A stretch of 33,744 nt of DNA from Bacteroidota bacterium (GCA_013289045.1 JABDAU010000041.1:1-33744); one strand, 5' to 3'; shown: positions 1-8,436, counted from the stretch's first letter. Notes: generated by a model from the letters alone, not told the origin. Numbers and translations are program-made.

Positions 1-24
1 ATTGCTTCGTTCCTCGCAATGACG
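1..24. repeat. Dispersed hairpin repeat, copy 1 (ATTGC/GCAAT variant)
   Basis: A short palindromic repeat with the core GCTTCGTTCCTCGC flanked by the arms ATTGC and GCAAT and followed by GACG. The same core recurs at 15092-15115, 27975-27998 (reverse) and 28086-28109, where the arms are ATGGC and GCCAT. It may continue left of the window edge. Similar palindromes are common between genes in Bacteroidota, but naming the family would need a database search. Confidence 0.7.
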
Positions 25-58
25 GTCTGATTGAAAAACATGGCTTTATCCATTCTCC

Positions 59-75
59 TTAACATAAAAATAACA
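59..75 (+). promoter_or_regulatory. Candidate Pho box upstream of the sensor kinase
   Basis: TTAACA at 59-64 and ATAACA at 70-75 form a direct repeat with an 11-bp period (6-bp unit, 5-bp spacer). This is the geometry of PhoB/PhoP operators; the Bacillus PhoP unit is TTAACA-like. It lies 32 bp before the start codon of the PhoR-like kinase. A second pair with the same unit and period sits before the phosphate-transport genes. The inference rests on spacing and context. Confidence 0.4.
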
Positions 76-106
76 CCCTACTCCGCAACAAATTGTAAAT
101 TAGCAC

Positions 107-1171
107 ATGAAATTACGTGTTCTCGTCCTCATCAACGCGGCTGCAGTGGCAGTTACGCTATCCATCGTCAATTATTATTTCCGACATAGCTGGTATGATG
201 TTGCCGTTACGTTCGGGGTAACTATAATTACCAGCTTTATTGTTTTCTATTACCTCATAGAAAAATACATCTATTCAAAAATAAAGCTCATCTATAAGCT
301 CATCCATAACCTTAAGCTGGGCCGCGACCTGCGCGATGCCCTTGGCGAACATGTTACCGCCGACCCGATTAACGACGTAGAACAGGAAGTAAAGGAATGG
401 GCCAAGCAAAAGAAAACCGAGATCGACACACTGCGTACGCAGGAAAAATTCCGCCGCGAGTTTTTATCCAATATCTCGCATGAATTTAAGACACCCCTGT
501 TCGCCATACAGGGCTATATAGAAGCGATCCAGGACGACGAGTTTGAAGATCTTGATATGGCAAAGGAGTTTTTGCAGAAAGCAGCCCGCAATGTTGATCG
601 CCTGAGCTACCTGATCAAAGATCTTGATGAGATCTCAAAGCTGGAAAGCGGTGAGCTTGCTATCAATTACACTAAATTCAGGATCAACGACCTGATCAAA
701 GAGGTGATCGAAGCGATGGAGATGAAGGCTAAGCAGCATCAAATCAAACTGGTGTTCAAACAAAAATATGACGAGCCGATACTAGTAAACGCCGACCGCG
801 AAAAGATCGTACAGGTTTTCACCAACCTTATCGATAACTCATTTAAATATGGTAAGGAAGGTGGCAACACATCTGTAAGCCTGTTCGAGCTGCATGACCA
901 GGTGCTGGTTGAGATCACAGACGATGGCATCGGCATTGAAGAAAAGAACCTGCCGCGCCTGTTCGAGCGCTTTTACCGTACCGACAGCAGCCGTTCAAGG
1001 CAGATCGGCGGCTCGGGTTTGGGACTCGCCATTGTAAAGCATATTGTAGAGGCGCATCAGCAAACCATCAACGTGCGCAGCACCGAAGGATTAGGTTCAA
1101 CTTTTGGCTTTACGTTAGAAAAAGCCAAGCCGGCTTTACAATTCCCTAACATTCCTGTTTTAAAAAGTTAA
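107..1171 (+). CDS. Sensor histidine kinase (PhoR-like)
   Basis: Membrane sensor kinase of 354 aa, expected to autophosphorylate and pass phosphate to a response regulator. Two hydrophobic segments (about 5-23 and 31-51) enclose a very short loop, so it probably lacks a periplasmic sensor domain. A HisKA domain carries the phospho-acceptor His125 in SNISHEFKTP. The HATPase_c domain shows the N box (Asn240, Asn244), the G1 motif DDGIGI (272-277) and the G2 motif GGSGLGLAI (301-309). The next two genes are a PhoU-like protein and a PiT transporter, which together with the Pho-box-like repeats suggests control of phosphate uptake. The cognate regulator is not in the window and may lie just upstream. 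The kinase assignment is firm; the phosphate role is inferred. Confidence 0.92.
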   Translation: MKLRVLVLINAAAVAVTLSIVNYYFRHSWYDVAVTFGVTIITSFIVFYYLIEKYIYSKIKLIYKLIHNLKLGRDLRDALGEHVTADPINDVEQEVKEWAKQKKTEIDTLRTQEKFRREFLSNISHEFKTPLFAIQGYIEAIQDDEFEDLDMAKEFLQKAARNVDRLSYLIKDLDEISKLESGELAINYTKFRINDLIKEVIEAMEMKAKQHQIKLVFKQKYDEPILVNADREKIVQVFTNLIDNSFKYGKEGGNTSVSLFELHDQVLVEITDDGIGIEEKNLPRLFERFYRTDSSRSRQIGGSGLGLAIVKHIVEAHQQTINVRSTEGLGSTFGFTLEKAKPALQFPNIPVLKS

Positions 1172-1201
1172 CATTAACTTAACATAGATAACGTATTTTT
1201 G
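1168..1201 (+). promoter_or_regulatory. Candidate Pho box plus -7 element for the pit operon
   Basis: TTAACA occurs at 1168-1173 and again at 1179-1184, an 11-bp direct repeat overlapping the stop codon of the kinase gene. Ten bases downstream lies TATTTTTG (1194-1201), a perfect match to the Bacteroidota -7 consensus TAnnTTTG, 19 bp before the start codon of the DUF47 gene. An activator box just upstream of a -7 element with no clear -33 box is what an activator-dependent phosphate-starvation promoter would look like. Confidence 0.5.
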
Positions 1202-1220
1202 GCCTAATACCCTTCTCAAT

Positions 1221-1871
1221 ATGTCATTAAACAGCATTTTCCAATACTTCGTTCCGAAAGATAAAAAGGTATTTTTCCCATTGTTTGAGCAGGCTGCAAG
1301 TAACGTGGTAGCTATTGCAACCGTACTTGTAGAGGCGGTAAACTCCCCAAATTTTGCTACACGGGAAGAACTTTACAAGCAGATAGACAAGCTTGAAAAC
1401 AAAGGCGACGAGCTCACACACCAGATCTACCTTGAATTAGGCAAAAATTTTATCACTCCTTTTGACCGTGAAGATATCCATGCACTGGCCACTGCGATTG
1501 ACGACGTTGCCGACAATATACAGGGCGCAGCCAACCGGATGAGCCTTTATCGTATTGACGAATTTGATGAAAGCTTGCGTAAATTGTGCGAACTCATACT
1601 ACAAGGCAGCAACGAGTTAGAAAAAGCTGTTCGCGAATTAAAAGATCTGCGCAATGTTCGTATTATTGCTGATTCTGTAATACGTATTAACAGTATAGAA
1701 AACCAGGCCGATTACGTTTTCGACCGTGCCGTTGCCGACCTGTTTTTGTATGAACGGGATGCCATAAAACTGATAAAATACAAGGAAATATTAGCTGCAT
1801 TGGAAAACGCGACAGATATGTGCGAAGATGCCGCCAACGTAATGGAATCGATATTGGTTAAAAACGCTTAA
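1221..1871 (+). CDS. DUF47 / PhoU-like phosphate transport accessory protein
   Basis: An all-helical, charged protein of 216 aa with no signal peptide or membrane segment, of normal length for the DUF47 (PhoU_div) family. Recognisable family features are the early NVVAIATVLVEAV helix, the ENKGDELTHQIYLELGK segment, TPFDREDIHALATAIDDVAD (about 79-98) with its acidic residues, and a second acidic repeat near the C-terminus (ENATDMCEDAANVMESI). Proteins of this family are encoded next to PiT transporters and are thought to modulate their activity from the cytoplasmic side. Here the transporter gene starts 19 bp downstream, so the two form an operon. The effect on transport is inferred from the family. 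Confidence 0.92.
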   Translation: MSLNSIFQYFVPKDKKVFFPLFEQAASNVVAIATVLVEAVNSPNFATREELYKQIDKLENKGDELTHQIYLELGKNFITPFDREDIHALATAIDDVADNIQGAANRMSLYRIDEFDESLRKLCELILQGSNELEKAVRELKDLRNVRIIADSVIRINSIENQADYVFDRAVADLFLYERDAIKLIKYKEILAALENATDMCEDAANVMESILVKNA

Positions 1872-1890
1872 CCTGCCAGGTATAAAATAG

Positions 1891-2907
1891 ATGGTTACAC
1901 CCTTACTTATTGTCATAATAGCGCTATCGCTGATATTTGATTATACCAACGGTTTTCATGATGCGGCAAACTCTATTGCCACTATCGTATCAACCAAGGT
2001 ACTAACCCCGTTCCAGGCAGTGGTTTGGGCCGCAGCGTTCAATTTCCTGGCTTATTTTATTATCAAAGAGCCTAAAGTCGCCAATACCATTTCCAAAATT
2101 GTTAATGAACATTTTGTTACCGTCCATGTAATTTTAGCAGGCATAATCGCAGCTATTACCTGGAACCTCATTACCTGGTGGTTTGGCATTCCTTCCAGCT
2201 CGTCGCATACACTCATAGGCGGTTTTGCCGGCGCAGGTATCACCAATGCGCTTTTTATGGGTTCAAACGGCTTACAGGCAGTAAACATGCACCTTGTGCT
2301 TACTACTATAGCCTATATTGTATTGGCGCCCGTAATGGGCCTTATCATAGCTTATATTGTTACGGTTATCATACTTCACATCTGTAAGCGGGCACGGCCC
2401 TCAACTGCCGAGAGGTGGTTTAAACGCGGTCAGCTCGTGTCATCTGCTGCGTTAAGCTTTGCACACGGCGGAAACGATGCTCAAAAGGTAATGGGTATCT
2501 TGTACGTCACCCTCTTTACAACAGGAATCATCAAAAACGGCGATCCAATGCCAAGCTGGATCCCGCTGGCTTGCTATACGGCGATTGCCCTGGGCACCAT
2601 GTCGGGCGGTTGGAAGATCGTTAAGACGATGGGCACCAAGATCACCAAAGTAACCCCGCTCGAAGGTATGAGCGCGGAAACTGCAGGCGCTATCACCCTA
2701 TTATTTACAGCAGGTTTGGGCATACCGGTATCTACCACACATACTATTACCGGCTCCATAATAGGTGTAGGCTTAACCAAACGCATTTCGGCTGTTCGAT
2801 GGGGGGTTACCTACAACATTATATGGGCATGGATCATCACCATACCTATTTCTGCTACTATAGCAGGCCTCATCTTCACCATCATGAAACTTGCCGGCTG
2901 GGCGTAG
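1891..2907 (+). CDS. pit: PiT-family inorganic phosphate transporter
   Basis: Polytopic inner-membrane protein of 338 aa in the PiT (PF01384) family, which takes up phosphate (often as a metal complex) driven by an ion gradient. It has the two inverted signature repeats: DYTNGFHDAANSIATIV near the N-terminus and FAHGGNDAQKVMG in the middle. It also has the paired re-entrant motifs GIPSSSSHTLIGG and GIPVSTTHTITGS. About ten hydrophobic segments can be counted. It follows the DUF47 gene by 19 bp. The length is at the short end of the family, typical of bacterial low-affinity transporters. No clear U-tract terminator follows, only a G/C-rich repeat. Confidence 0.96.
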   Translation: MVTPLLIVIIALSLIFDYTNGFHDAANSIATIVSTKVLTPFQAVVWAAAFNFLAYFIIKEPKVANTISKIVNEHFVTVHVILAGIIAAITWNLITWWFGIPSSSSHTLIGGFAGAGITNALFMGSNGLQAVNMHLVLTTIAYIVLAPVMGLIIAYIVTVIILHICKRARPSTAERWFKRGQLVSSAALSFAHGGNDAQKVMGILYVTLFTTGIIKNGDPMPSWIPLACYTAIALGTMSGGWKIVKTMGTKITKVTPLEGMSAETAGAITLLFTAGLGIPVSTTHTITGSIIGVGLTKRISAVRWGVTYNIIWAWIITIPISATIAGLIFTIMKLAGWA

Positions 2908-2926
2908 GGAAGAACTATTTTTCTTA

Positions 2927-2980
2927 ATCCCTCCCAGGGGAGGGGTGCGGTGGCAAGAGCGTAAATGCAGGGAGGGGTTT
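2927..2980. repeat. C/G-tract intergenic repeat with small hairpin
   Basis: The gap 2908-3058 holds CCCTCCCAGGGGAGGGG (2929-2945), able to fold as CCCTCC/GGAGGG with a small loop, and a second GGGAGGGGTT about 30 bp on. A comparable C-tract/G-tract pair occurs at 22136-22193. It could act as a weak transcription end for pit, but there is no U-tract, so it is listed as a repeat. Confidence 0.45.
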
Positions 2981-3058
2981 ATCCGATATACTAATCACTT
3001 AACAGTTTTTGAACCCTAACTTGTTCATTAGTTTTTCTGAATTTGCTAAATTACACCC

Positions 3059-3760
3059 ATGAAAAAGTTATTACTGCTCATCCCTGCCCTGCTGATTGCT
3101 TTTACCGTTCAAAAAGCCGCCGCACAATCCCAGCCATCGCCGCTTGATATGGTTGGCGGTATAAAAGATGCCTTACTGCAAGGCACCACTAAAAGTACCG
3201 ACCAACTATCCGCCGTAAATGGCTTCCTGGGCAATGCCGCCGTTAAAATACTTTTCCCGCCCGAAGCACAAAAAGCAGAGAAAACCCTGCGTGGATTAGG
3301 CATGGGCAAACTCTGCGACCAGGTGATCGTATCCCTCAACCGCGCTGCCGAAGATGCCGCCAAACAAGCCGAGCCTATCTTTATCGATGCCATCAAGCAC
3401 ATGTCGGTTACCGATGCCTCCAACATACTTTTAGGCCCGCCGGATGCCGCTACGCAATATTTCAAACATAATACAACGGCGCAATTGTTCGCCAAATTTA
3501 AACCCGTTATCCAGGTGAGCTTAAACAAGGTGAATGCCACTAAATACTATAACAACGTAGCCGGCGAATACAACAAACTGCCTTTCGTAAAGCACCTCAA
3601 CCCTGATATTGCAGACTATGCCACGCAAAAAGCCATTGATGGTATCTTTATCGAGATCGCTGCCGAAGAGCTGAACATCCGCAGGAACCTGTCGGCACGT
3701 TCAACCCCGATGATGAAGAAAGCCTTTTCATTTGCCCAAATGGGGAAGAAAGCGCTTTAA
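3059..3760 (+). CDS. DUF4197 domain-containing secreted protein
   Basis: Protein of 233 aa with a classical signal peptide (MKKLLLLIPALLIAFTV, cleavage probably after AAAQ, about residue 23), so periplasmic or surface-exposed. The rest matches the DUF4197 pattern: GIKDALLQGTTKSTDQL, the ILFPPEAQKAEKTLRGLGMG segment, a helical stretch with NRAAEDAAKQAEPIFIDAIK, ILLGPPDAATQYFKHNT, and the C-terminal ATQKAIDGIFIEIAAEE. The family is widespread in Gram-negatives and has no assigned biochemical role. Its stop codon overlaps that of the convergent gene through a shared TTAA. Confidence 0.88.
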   Translation: MKKLLLLIPALLIAFTVQKAAAQSQPSPLDMVGGIKDALLQGTTKSTDQLSAVNGFLGNAAVKILFPPEAQKAEKTLRGLGMGKLCDQVIVSLNRAAEDAAKQAEPIFIDAIKHMSVTDASNILLGPPDAATQYFKHNTTAQLFAKFKPVIQVSLNKVNATKYYNNVAGEYNKLPFVKHLNPDIADYATQKAIDGIFIEIAAEELNIRRNLSARSTPMMKKAFSFAQMGKKAL

Positions 3761-4242
3761 TAGTTCGCTGTCGAATCATTAATGAGGTCAGCAGCTGACA
3801 GATAGAGGCTGGTGAGCACCCTGTCTTTCGTAGGTATCACTACTATAAAGTAAAGTATAATTATTGCGGCAATGCCCATAAAAAATGTATTGCCGGTTAA
3901 CATGTATGCTACAATACAAAACATAGAGGCCGCTTCCAGTGGCGCTGCCCGCATAATAATAGCAGTAGTGTAATTAAGTAATTTTTCTTTAGCCGATACC
4001 CTTTTCAATGCGGCACTCAACTGCATACGGTATAAAAATGCACTCAACGCAAAGCCGCCAACGGTTAAAACAATAGCGACCCAGTTAAACGGCTCCTGCG
4101 TATTAAAACTGAACCCTTTATTTGGTGTGATAGATAAACAAACCATTGCAAACATTAGCTGCCCTATGAGTAATGCTATGTGTATGATTAACAGTGTTTT
4201 TAAATTTGGCTGATCGCTTTGTGTAAAGTTCTGGTTATACAT
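3757..4242 (-). CDS. Small polytopic membrane protein, function unknown
   Basis: Protein of 161 aa with about four hydrophobic segments (roughly 17-37, 52-71, 87-110 and 112-132) and short polar termini; no signal peptide and no catalytic motif seen. It resembles the generic quinol-oxidase-subunit-4-sized hypothetical membrane proteins annotated in Sphingobacteriaceae, but I do not recognise the family. It is convergent with the DUF4197 gene, sharing a TTAA so that both stop codons overlap. The sigma-factor operon ends 36 bp from its start on the same strand, so it could be read through from there. Confidence 0.75.
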   Translation of the reverse strand: MYNQNFTQSDQPNLKTLLIIHIALLIGQLMFAMVCLSITPNKGFSFNTQEPFNWVAIVLTVGGFALSAFLYRMQLSAALKRVSAKEKLLNYTTAIIMRAAPLEAASMFCIVAYMLTGNTFFMGIAAIIILYFIVVIPTKDRVLTSLYLSAADLINDSTANY

Positions 4243-4278
4243 TGGTCTTTATTTTCAGCTAATATAACAAAGCCCGAT

Positions 4279-5823
4279 TTATTTACCGCGGATGTGAAAT
4301 TTAATATTAACTGTGACAACCTGCGCTTTGTCGTCCGGAGATGAATACCATAACGGTCCGTCCTTTATCAGCTTAATGGCTGCATTATCGGTTTGGACGC
4401 TCACCCCTTTTATTACCTTAAAGTCGCTTAATGAATTATCAGCATTTACAGTAAAGGATAATTTTACAACACCCGTTTTGCCATCAGGAGATACCGCGCT
4501 TTTCCGAAGATATCCCTCAAGATCATCCCACCCTGTTGAAGGCCTTGCCTGGATGTCCTGTACAATGTTATTTTCATTAACCTGCGTACCTGCATCATCC
4601 GGGGCATTAACCGACTGGTGAATGGATATTAATTGCAGATCGCGTTTAGTAACCTTTGTTTCTTTCATTACATAGCCTTCAGCAGAAACCTGTAATATGG
4701 CACTGTCCGGCACGGTATAAAGGGTGAACCTGCCTTTAGCGTCGGTCAGGGTAGAGATTGTTGTTCCTTTTATCTTAACAGTAGCATAAGCCACCGGTTC
4801 GCCCAATTCCTTCACCATTCCCTTTACCATTTTCCCATGCAATATCACCGGGTTCAACGGCGTAACACCACTGGCGGCAGACGATCTTTTTGCAAAATAA
4901 CCATGTATTGCACCGACCGGCACGCTGGCAACAGGCCGCGCATTTATTGTTGGGATATCATTAATTGACTGCCTAGATCTTGGCTGATAACCGATCATCT
5001 TCTGCTGAGCAATATCCTGACTTGATGAATGGGCCACATACCCAAACCTGTTATTATCCAGTTTAGCAGTATCCGTTCCTTTAATGCGCACTTCTTTTAA
5101 TGATAATGCATCGCTCTTTTCATTAGCAGCAAATGCATTTGATGATGGCCGCAAAACGGTGTCGGCAACCTTAGCCACTGTCTTATCTTTCATCCGGGCA
5201 TCTTTTTGCTGAGAAGAATATTCCATTACCGCCACCTCGTTCAACGGTGTGGAGTCTGTAACTTTATCTACAGCAGCCAGCGCAGGTTGAACCTCACTTA
5301 TTTGTGGAGGAGAAGCGGCAGCAGCATCCGCTTCAACGTCAGGTGTGGCATATGTAACTGTTGAATGAGGCCTATGCTTAATTCTATTATCAGCTACCAA
5401 ATTATGATCGGGTGTATGGTTGCTGTCTACCTTCGCAGCAACACTGGGTACTACAGGTTGCACAGCTTCGGGTTTACTTACCGGCGATGTTTGTGCGATG
5501 TTTTTCTGCATGATAACTGATGGTTCCCGCTCCGAATACCAGAACAATCCCAACCCCAGCAATATTAAAATAGATGCGGCGATCCCCATAATACGCCATG
5601 GAATGATTCGCGCTTCTTTTTTGGCGATGCGTTGCTGCAGCCTGTTATTTAGATTGTCCAGATCTGCATTCATTTCCACAGGTGTGGTTTGATAGCCTTC
5701 CAACGCATCCATTAAAAAAGGATCATCCTGCGCACGGCGCTCCAGTTCATGCATGGCGCGTGCGTCAAGGCCCCCGTCCAGGTACTTTTTAATTTGCTGC
5801 GATATGTCGGTTTGTTTACGCAC
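4279..5823 (-). CDS. Anti-sigma-like membrane protein with carboxypeptidase-regulatory and TonB C-terminal domains
   Basis: Protein of 514 aa. Residues 1-75 are a charged cytosolic helical segment suited to binding a sigma factor, with the motif LDARAMHELERRAQDDPFLMDALEGY that recurs in Bacteroidota anti-sigma-like proteins. One TM helix (about 77-96) is followed by a long low-complexity periplasmic linker (100-325). A CarboxypepD_reg-like beta-sandwich (about 327-400, GEPVAYATVKIKGT and LTDAKGRFTLYTV) comes next, then a TonB C-terminal domain (about 434-514, KTGVVKLSFTVNADNSLSDF). Its start overlaps the ECF sigma gene by 8 bp, so they are translationally coupled. Presumably it holds the sigma factor at the membrane and senses or contacts envelope components through the outer domains. 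The combination in one protein is notable; the sensing role is inferred. Confidence 0.85.
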   Translation of the reverse strand: MRKQTDISQQIKKYLDGGLDARAMHELERRAQDDPFLMDALEGYQTTPVEMNADLDNLNNRLQQRIAKKEARIIPWRIMGIAASILILLGLGLFWYSEREPSVIMQKNIAQTSPVSKPEAVQPVVPSVAAKVDSNHTPDHNLVADNRIKHRPHSTVTYATPDVEADAAAASPPQISEVQPALAAVDKVTDSTPLNEVAVMEYSSQQKDARMKDKTVAKVADTVLRPSSNAFAANEKSDALSLKEVRIKGTDTAKLDNNRFGYVAHSSSQDIAQQKMIGYQPRSRQSINDIPTINARPVASVPVGAIHGYFAKRSSAASGVTPLNPVILHGKMVKGMVKELGEPVAYATVKIKGTTISTLTDAKGRFTLYTVPDSAILQVSAEGYVMKETKVTKRDLQLISIHQSVNAPDDAGTQVNENNIVQDIQARPSTGWDDLEGYLRKSAVSPDGKTGVVKLSFTVNADNSLSDFKVIKGVSVQTDNAAIKLIKDGPLWYSSPDDKAQVVTVNIKFHIRGK

Positions 5824-6385
5824 TGTTTTTTTCTATACAGATCTTCAGGTTCCGTTTTCCGTTCTGGATATAGCTTTTCACATCGTTCAAACTGAAACCT
5901 GTTTCGTCGGAAACATCTTTATAACACTTCTCCTGCAGGTAAAACAACTCAACGCTTTGTTTTTGTTTCAACGGCAGTTTTTCCATACAGCGTTCCAGTA
6001 TCTTCATGTAATCCTCGTTATACTTCTCATCAGGATGCAAAAATTGGGTGTTTTCCATAACGTCATCCAAATTTATTACATCAATTTTTTTACCGTTACG
6101 CAACTGCATCAAACAATAGTTCCGCGCCAGCACATACAGCCACCCCCTGAACTGTTTTATCTCATGCTGTTTCACCTTCAAAACCAATTCCTCGAATATG
6201 CCCATCACCGCATCCTTGGCCAGTTCGTCGTCGGCCAGGTACTTCAGGCAAACCCCATACAACAGCGACATATAACGCTCAAAAAGTTTACCCAACACAG
6301 CTATATCGCCGCCCGTACGGTAATCATCCAGCAACTTTTCGTCATCCGGGTAGTCTGGCTTTATAGGTTTATTATTAAATGGCAT
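5816..6385 (-). CDS. ECF-type RNA polymerase sigma factor
   Basis: Sigma-70 family protein of 189 aa, the usual ECF size. Region 2 is visible from about residue 28 (AVLGKLFERYMSLLYGVCLKYLADDELAKDAVMGIFEELV) through FRGWLYVLARNYCLMQLR. Region 4 is a C-terminal helix-turn-helix (about 131-180: LPLKQKQSVELFYLQEKCYK, then DVSDETGFSLNDVKSYIQNG). There is no extra C-terminal domain. It is first in the minus-strand operon, overlaps the anti-sigma-like gene by 8 bp, and is divergent from the VWA-protein gene, which may be one of its targets. Target promoters cannot be read from the window. Confidence 0.93.
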   Translation of the reverse strand: MPFNNKPIKPDYPDDEKLLDDYRTGGDIAVLGKLFERYMSLLYGVCLKYLADDELAKDAVMGIFEELVLKVKQHEIKQFRGWLYVLARNYCLMQLRNGKKIDVINLDDVMENTQFLHPDEKYNEDYMKILERCMEKLPLKQKQSVELFYLQEKCYKDVSDETGFSLNDVKSYIQNGKRNLKICIEKNSA

Positions 6386-6468
6386 TAATCAGCTGCAAAT
6401 TAATTTTTTTATATGGGTTATGGAAATGTACCTGTTGCCAGCATCCTATTACCAAATCACACACAAAT

Positions 6469-8436
6469 ATGAGAAAGCTATTTTGTATCATTTTGGTTTC
6501 TGTCGCCCTGCTAGGATTCAGGTCAGACAAAGTTTGGAAAGTTACCGGTACAGTTACAGCGGCCGACGACGGTACGCCTATTCCCGGTGTAACAATAAAA
6601 GTTGAGGGCAGTAATACAGGTGTTCAAACCAATTCTGCCGGCAAATACGCCATGAATGTTCAGGCTGCGCATAACATACTTGTATTTAGCGCTATTGGAT
6701 TTACGCCGGAAAGAGTTGAGGTAAGATCTGATACGACAATAAACATATCCTTACATACATCAGGCAATCAAATAGGCGAAGTGGTTGTTACAGGCGCATT
6801 AGGCATAAAAACGCAAAACCGTCCAATAGGCTACTCAACGGCGCGAATTGATAATAAGCAGCTCACCCAAGCGAAAGTTACTGATATCTCTACTGGTTTG
6901 GAAGGTAAAGTATCTGGGTTACAGGTTAATTTAAAGAATAATTCTGTATCTAAAGCTTATAAACTAAAATCTATCCCCATAATTACCCCAACCGACCCTG
7001 GCAATGAAAGCTATGATAAAATAAACGAGAACGCTTTTAACATCGCTAAGGATAACCCGCTCTCTACTTTTTCGGTAGATGCCGATGGTGCATCCTACAG
7101 CAACGTCCGCAGGTATATCAACAATGGCCAATTGCCGCCTGCGGATGCCGTGCGCATTGAAGAAATGCTAAATTATTTTACTTACGATATGCAGGGACCG
7201 GCAGGCACAGCGCCTGTTGCCATACACACCGAACTGTCGTCAGCGCCATGGAACGCAAAACATCGCCTGCTGCGTATAGCGCTAAAGGCCCGGACTATTC
7301 CTGAAGATAAGTTGCCGCCGTCAAACCTGGTTTTCCTTATCGATGTATCAGGATCGATGAACGAAGAAAATAAATTACCGCTGGTAAAATCGGCCATGAA
7401 AATGCTGGTGGATCAGCTGCGCCCGCAGGATAGAGTATCCATTGTTACCTACGCCGGCCAGGCTGGTATTGACCTGCAACCTACTAAAGGCGACCAGAAA
7501 GCGACCATCGACAGCGCCATAGATATACTGAATGCTATGGGATCGACCAACGGTGGCGAAGGCATTAAGATGGCTTATAAACTGGCGCGTGAGCATTTTA
7601 TTAAGGATGGCAACAACCGAATCATCATGGCTACCGATGGCGATTTTAACGTGGGCCCATCAAGCAACGAGGATATGGAAACGCTGGTAACTAAGGAACG
7701 CGAAAGTAATGTCGACCTTTCGGTAATGGGCTTTGGTATGGGCAACGTGAAGGATAGCAAAATGGAAACCATTGCCGACAAAGGAAACGGTAATTATTTC
7801 TATATCGATAACATCGACGAAGCACGCCGTGCGCTGGTAAGCGAATTTGGCGGTACCATGTTCACCGTAGCTAAGGATGTAAAGCTACAGGTTGAGTTTA
7901 ACCCGGCTAAAGTGCAGGCTTATCGCCTCATCGGTTATGAAGACCGGCTATTGAACAAAGAAGATTTTAATAACGACCGTAAAGACGCCGGCGACATGGG
8001 CAGCGGGCATACCGTAACCGCTTTGTATGAAATTGTACCCGCAGGCATAAAAGATGAGCAGGTAGGCTGGGTTGATCCGCTGAAATACCAGAAAAACGAA
8101 CCCACTGCCACATCCAGCAGCAGCGATGAACTGCTTACTATAAAATTCCGCTACAAACAACCGCAAAGCATGAAAAGTGAACTGAGCCAGGCGATAGTTA
8201 AGGACGAACCGAAAACATTCGAAAAAACATCAGCAGACTTTAAGTTCGACGCCGCCATTGCCGAGTTCGGTATGCTGATACGCGATTCGCAATACAAACA
8301 AAAGTCGACCTATGACGAAGCCATCAACTTGGCGAAACAAGGAAAAGCCGATGACAAGGATGGTTACCGCTCGGAATTTGTGAGATTGGTTGAAAGCGCA
8401 AAATTGTTAACGAAGAGTGCGCTGGCGTCGCAATAA
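6469..8436 (+). CDS. Secreted VWA (YfbK-like) protein with carboxypeptidase-regulatory domain and SusC-plug relic
   Basis: Read from ATG 6469 (655 aa). An in-frame ATG at 6379 would run back into the sigma gene and hide the signal peptide MRKLFCIILVSVALLGF, so the later start is preferred. A CarboxypepD_reg-like domain (about 24-97) is followed by residues 100-158 that look like the start of a SusC/RagA plug (IGEVVVTGALGIKTQNRP, KVTDISTGLEGKVSGLQV). A YfbK-type N-terminal region follows (DNPLSTFSVDADGASYSNVRR), then a VWA domain with an intact MIDAS: Asp292, Ser294, Ser296, Thr360 and Asp390. A DUF3520-like C-terminal part ends the protein. VWA domains bind metal and mediate adhesion or complex assembly. 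It is divergent from the ECF sigma/anti-sigma pair, suggesting a shared envelope-stress role. Confidence 0.9.
   Translation: MRKLFCIILVSVALLGFRSDKVWKVTGTVTAADDGTPIPGVTIKVEGSNTGVQTNSAGKYAMNVQAAHNILVFSAIGFTPERVEVRSDTTINISLHTSGNQIGEVVVTGALGIKTQNRPIGYSTARIDNKQLTQAKVTDISTGLEGKVSGLQVNLKNNSVSKAYKLKSIPIITPTDPGNESYDKINENAFNIAKDNPLSTFSVDADGASYSNVRRYINNGQLPPADAVRIEEMLNYFTYDMQGPAGTAPVAIHTELSSAPWNAKHRLLRIALKARTIPEDKLPPSNLVFLIDVSGSMNEENKLPLVKSAMKMLVDQLRPQDRVSIVTYAGQAGIDLQPTKGDQKATIDSAIDILNAMGSTNGGEGIKMAYKLAREHFIKDGNNRIIMATDGDFNVGPSSNEDMETLVTKERESNVDLSVMGFGMGNVKDSKMETIADKGNGNYFYIDNIDEARRALVSEFGGTMFTVAKDVKLQVEFNPAKVQAYRLIGYEDRLLNKEDFNNDRKDAGDMGSGHTVTALYEIVPAGIKDEQVGWVDPLKYQKNEPTATSSSSDELLTIKFRYKQPQSMKSELSQAIVKDEPKTFEKTSADFKFDAAIAEFGMLIRDSQYKQKSTYDEAINLAKQGKADDKDGYRSEFVRLVESAKLLTKSALASQ

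Noticed and set aside
5753..6388. 211-codon plus-strand frame opposite the ECF sigma gene
   Set aside because: Fully antisense to a well-supported sigma factor; Phe/Gln/His-rich with no domain.
6379..6468. In-frame N-terminal extension of the VWA protein
   Set aside because: It would overlap the start of the sigma gene and bury a clear signal peptide that begins at 6469.
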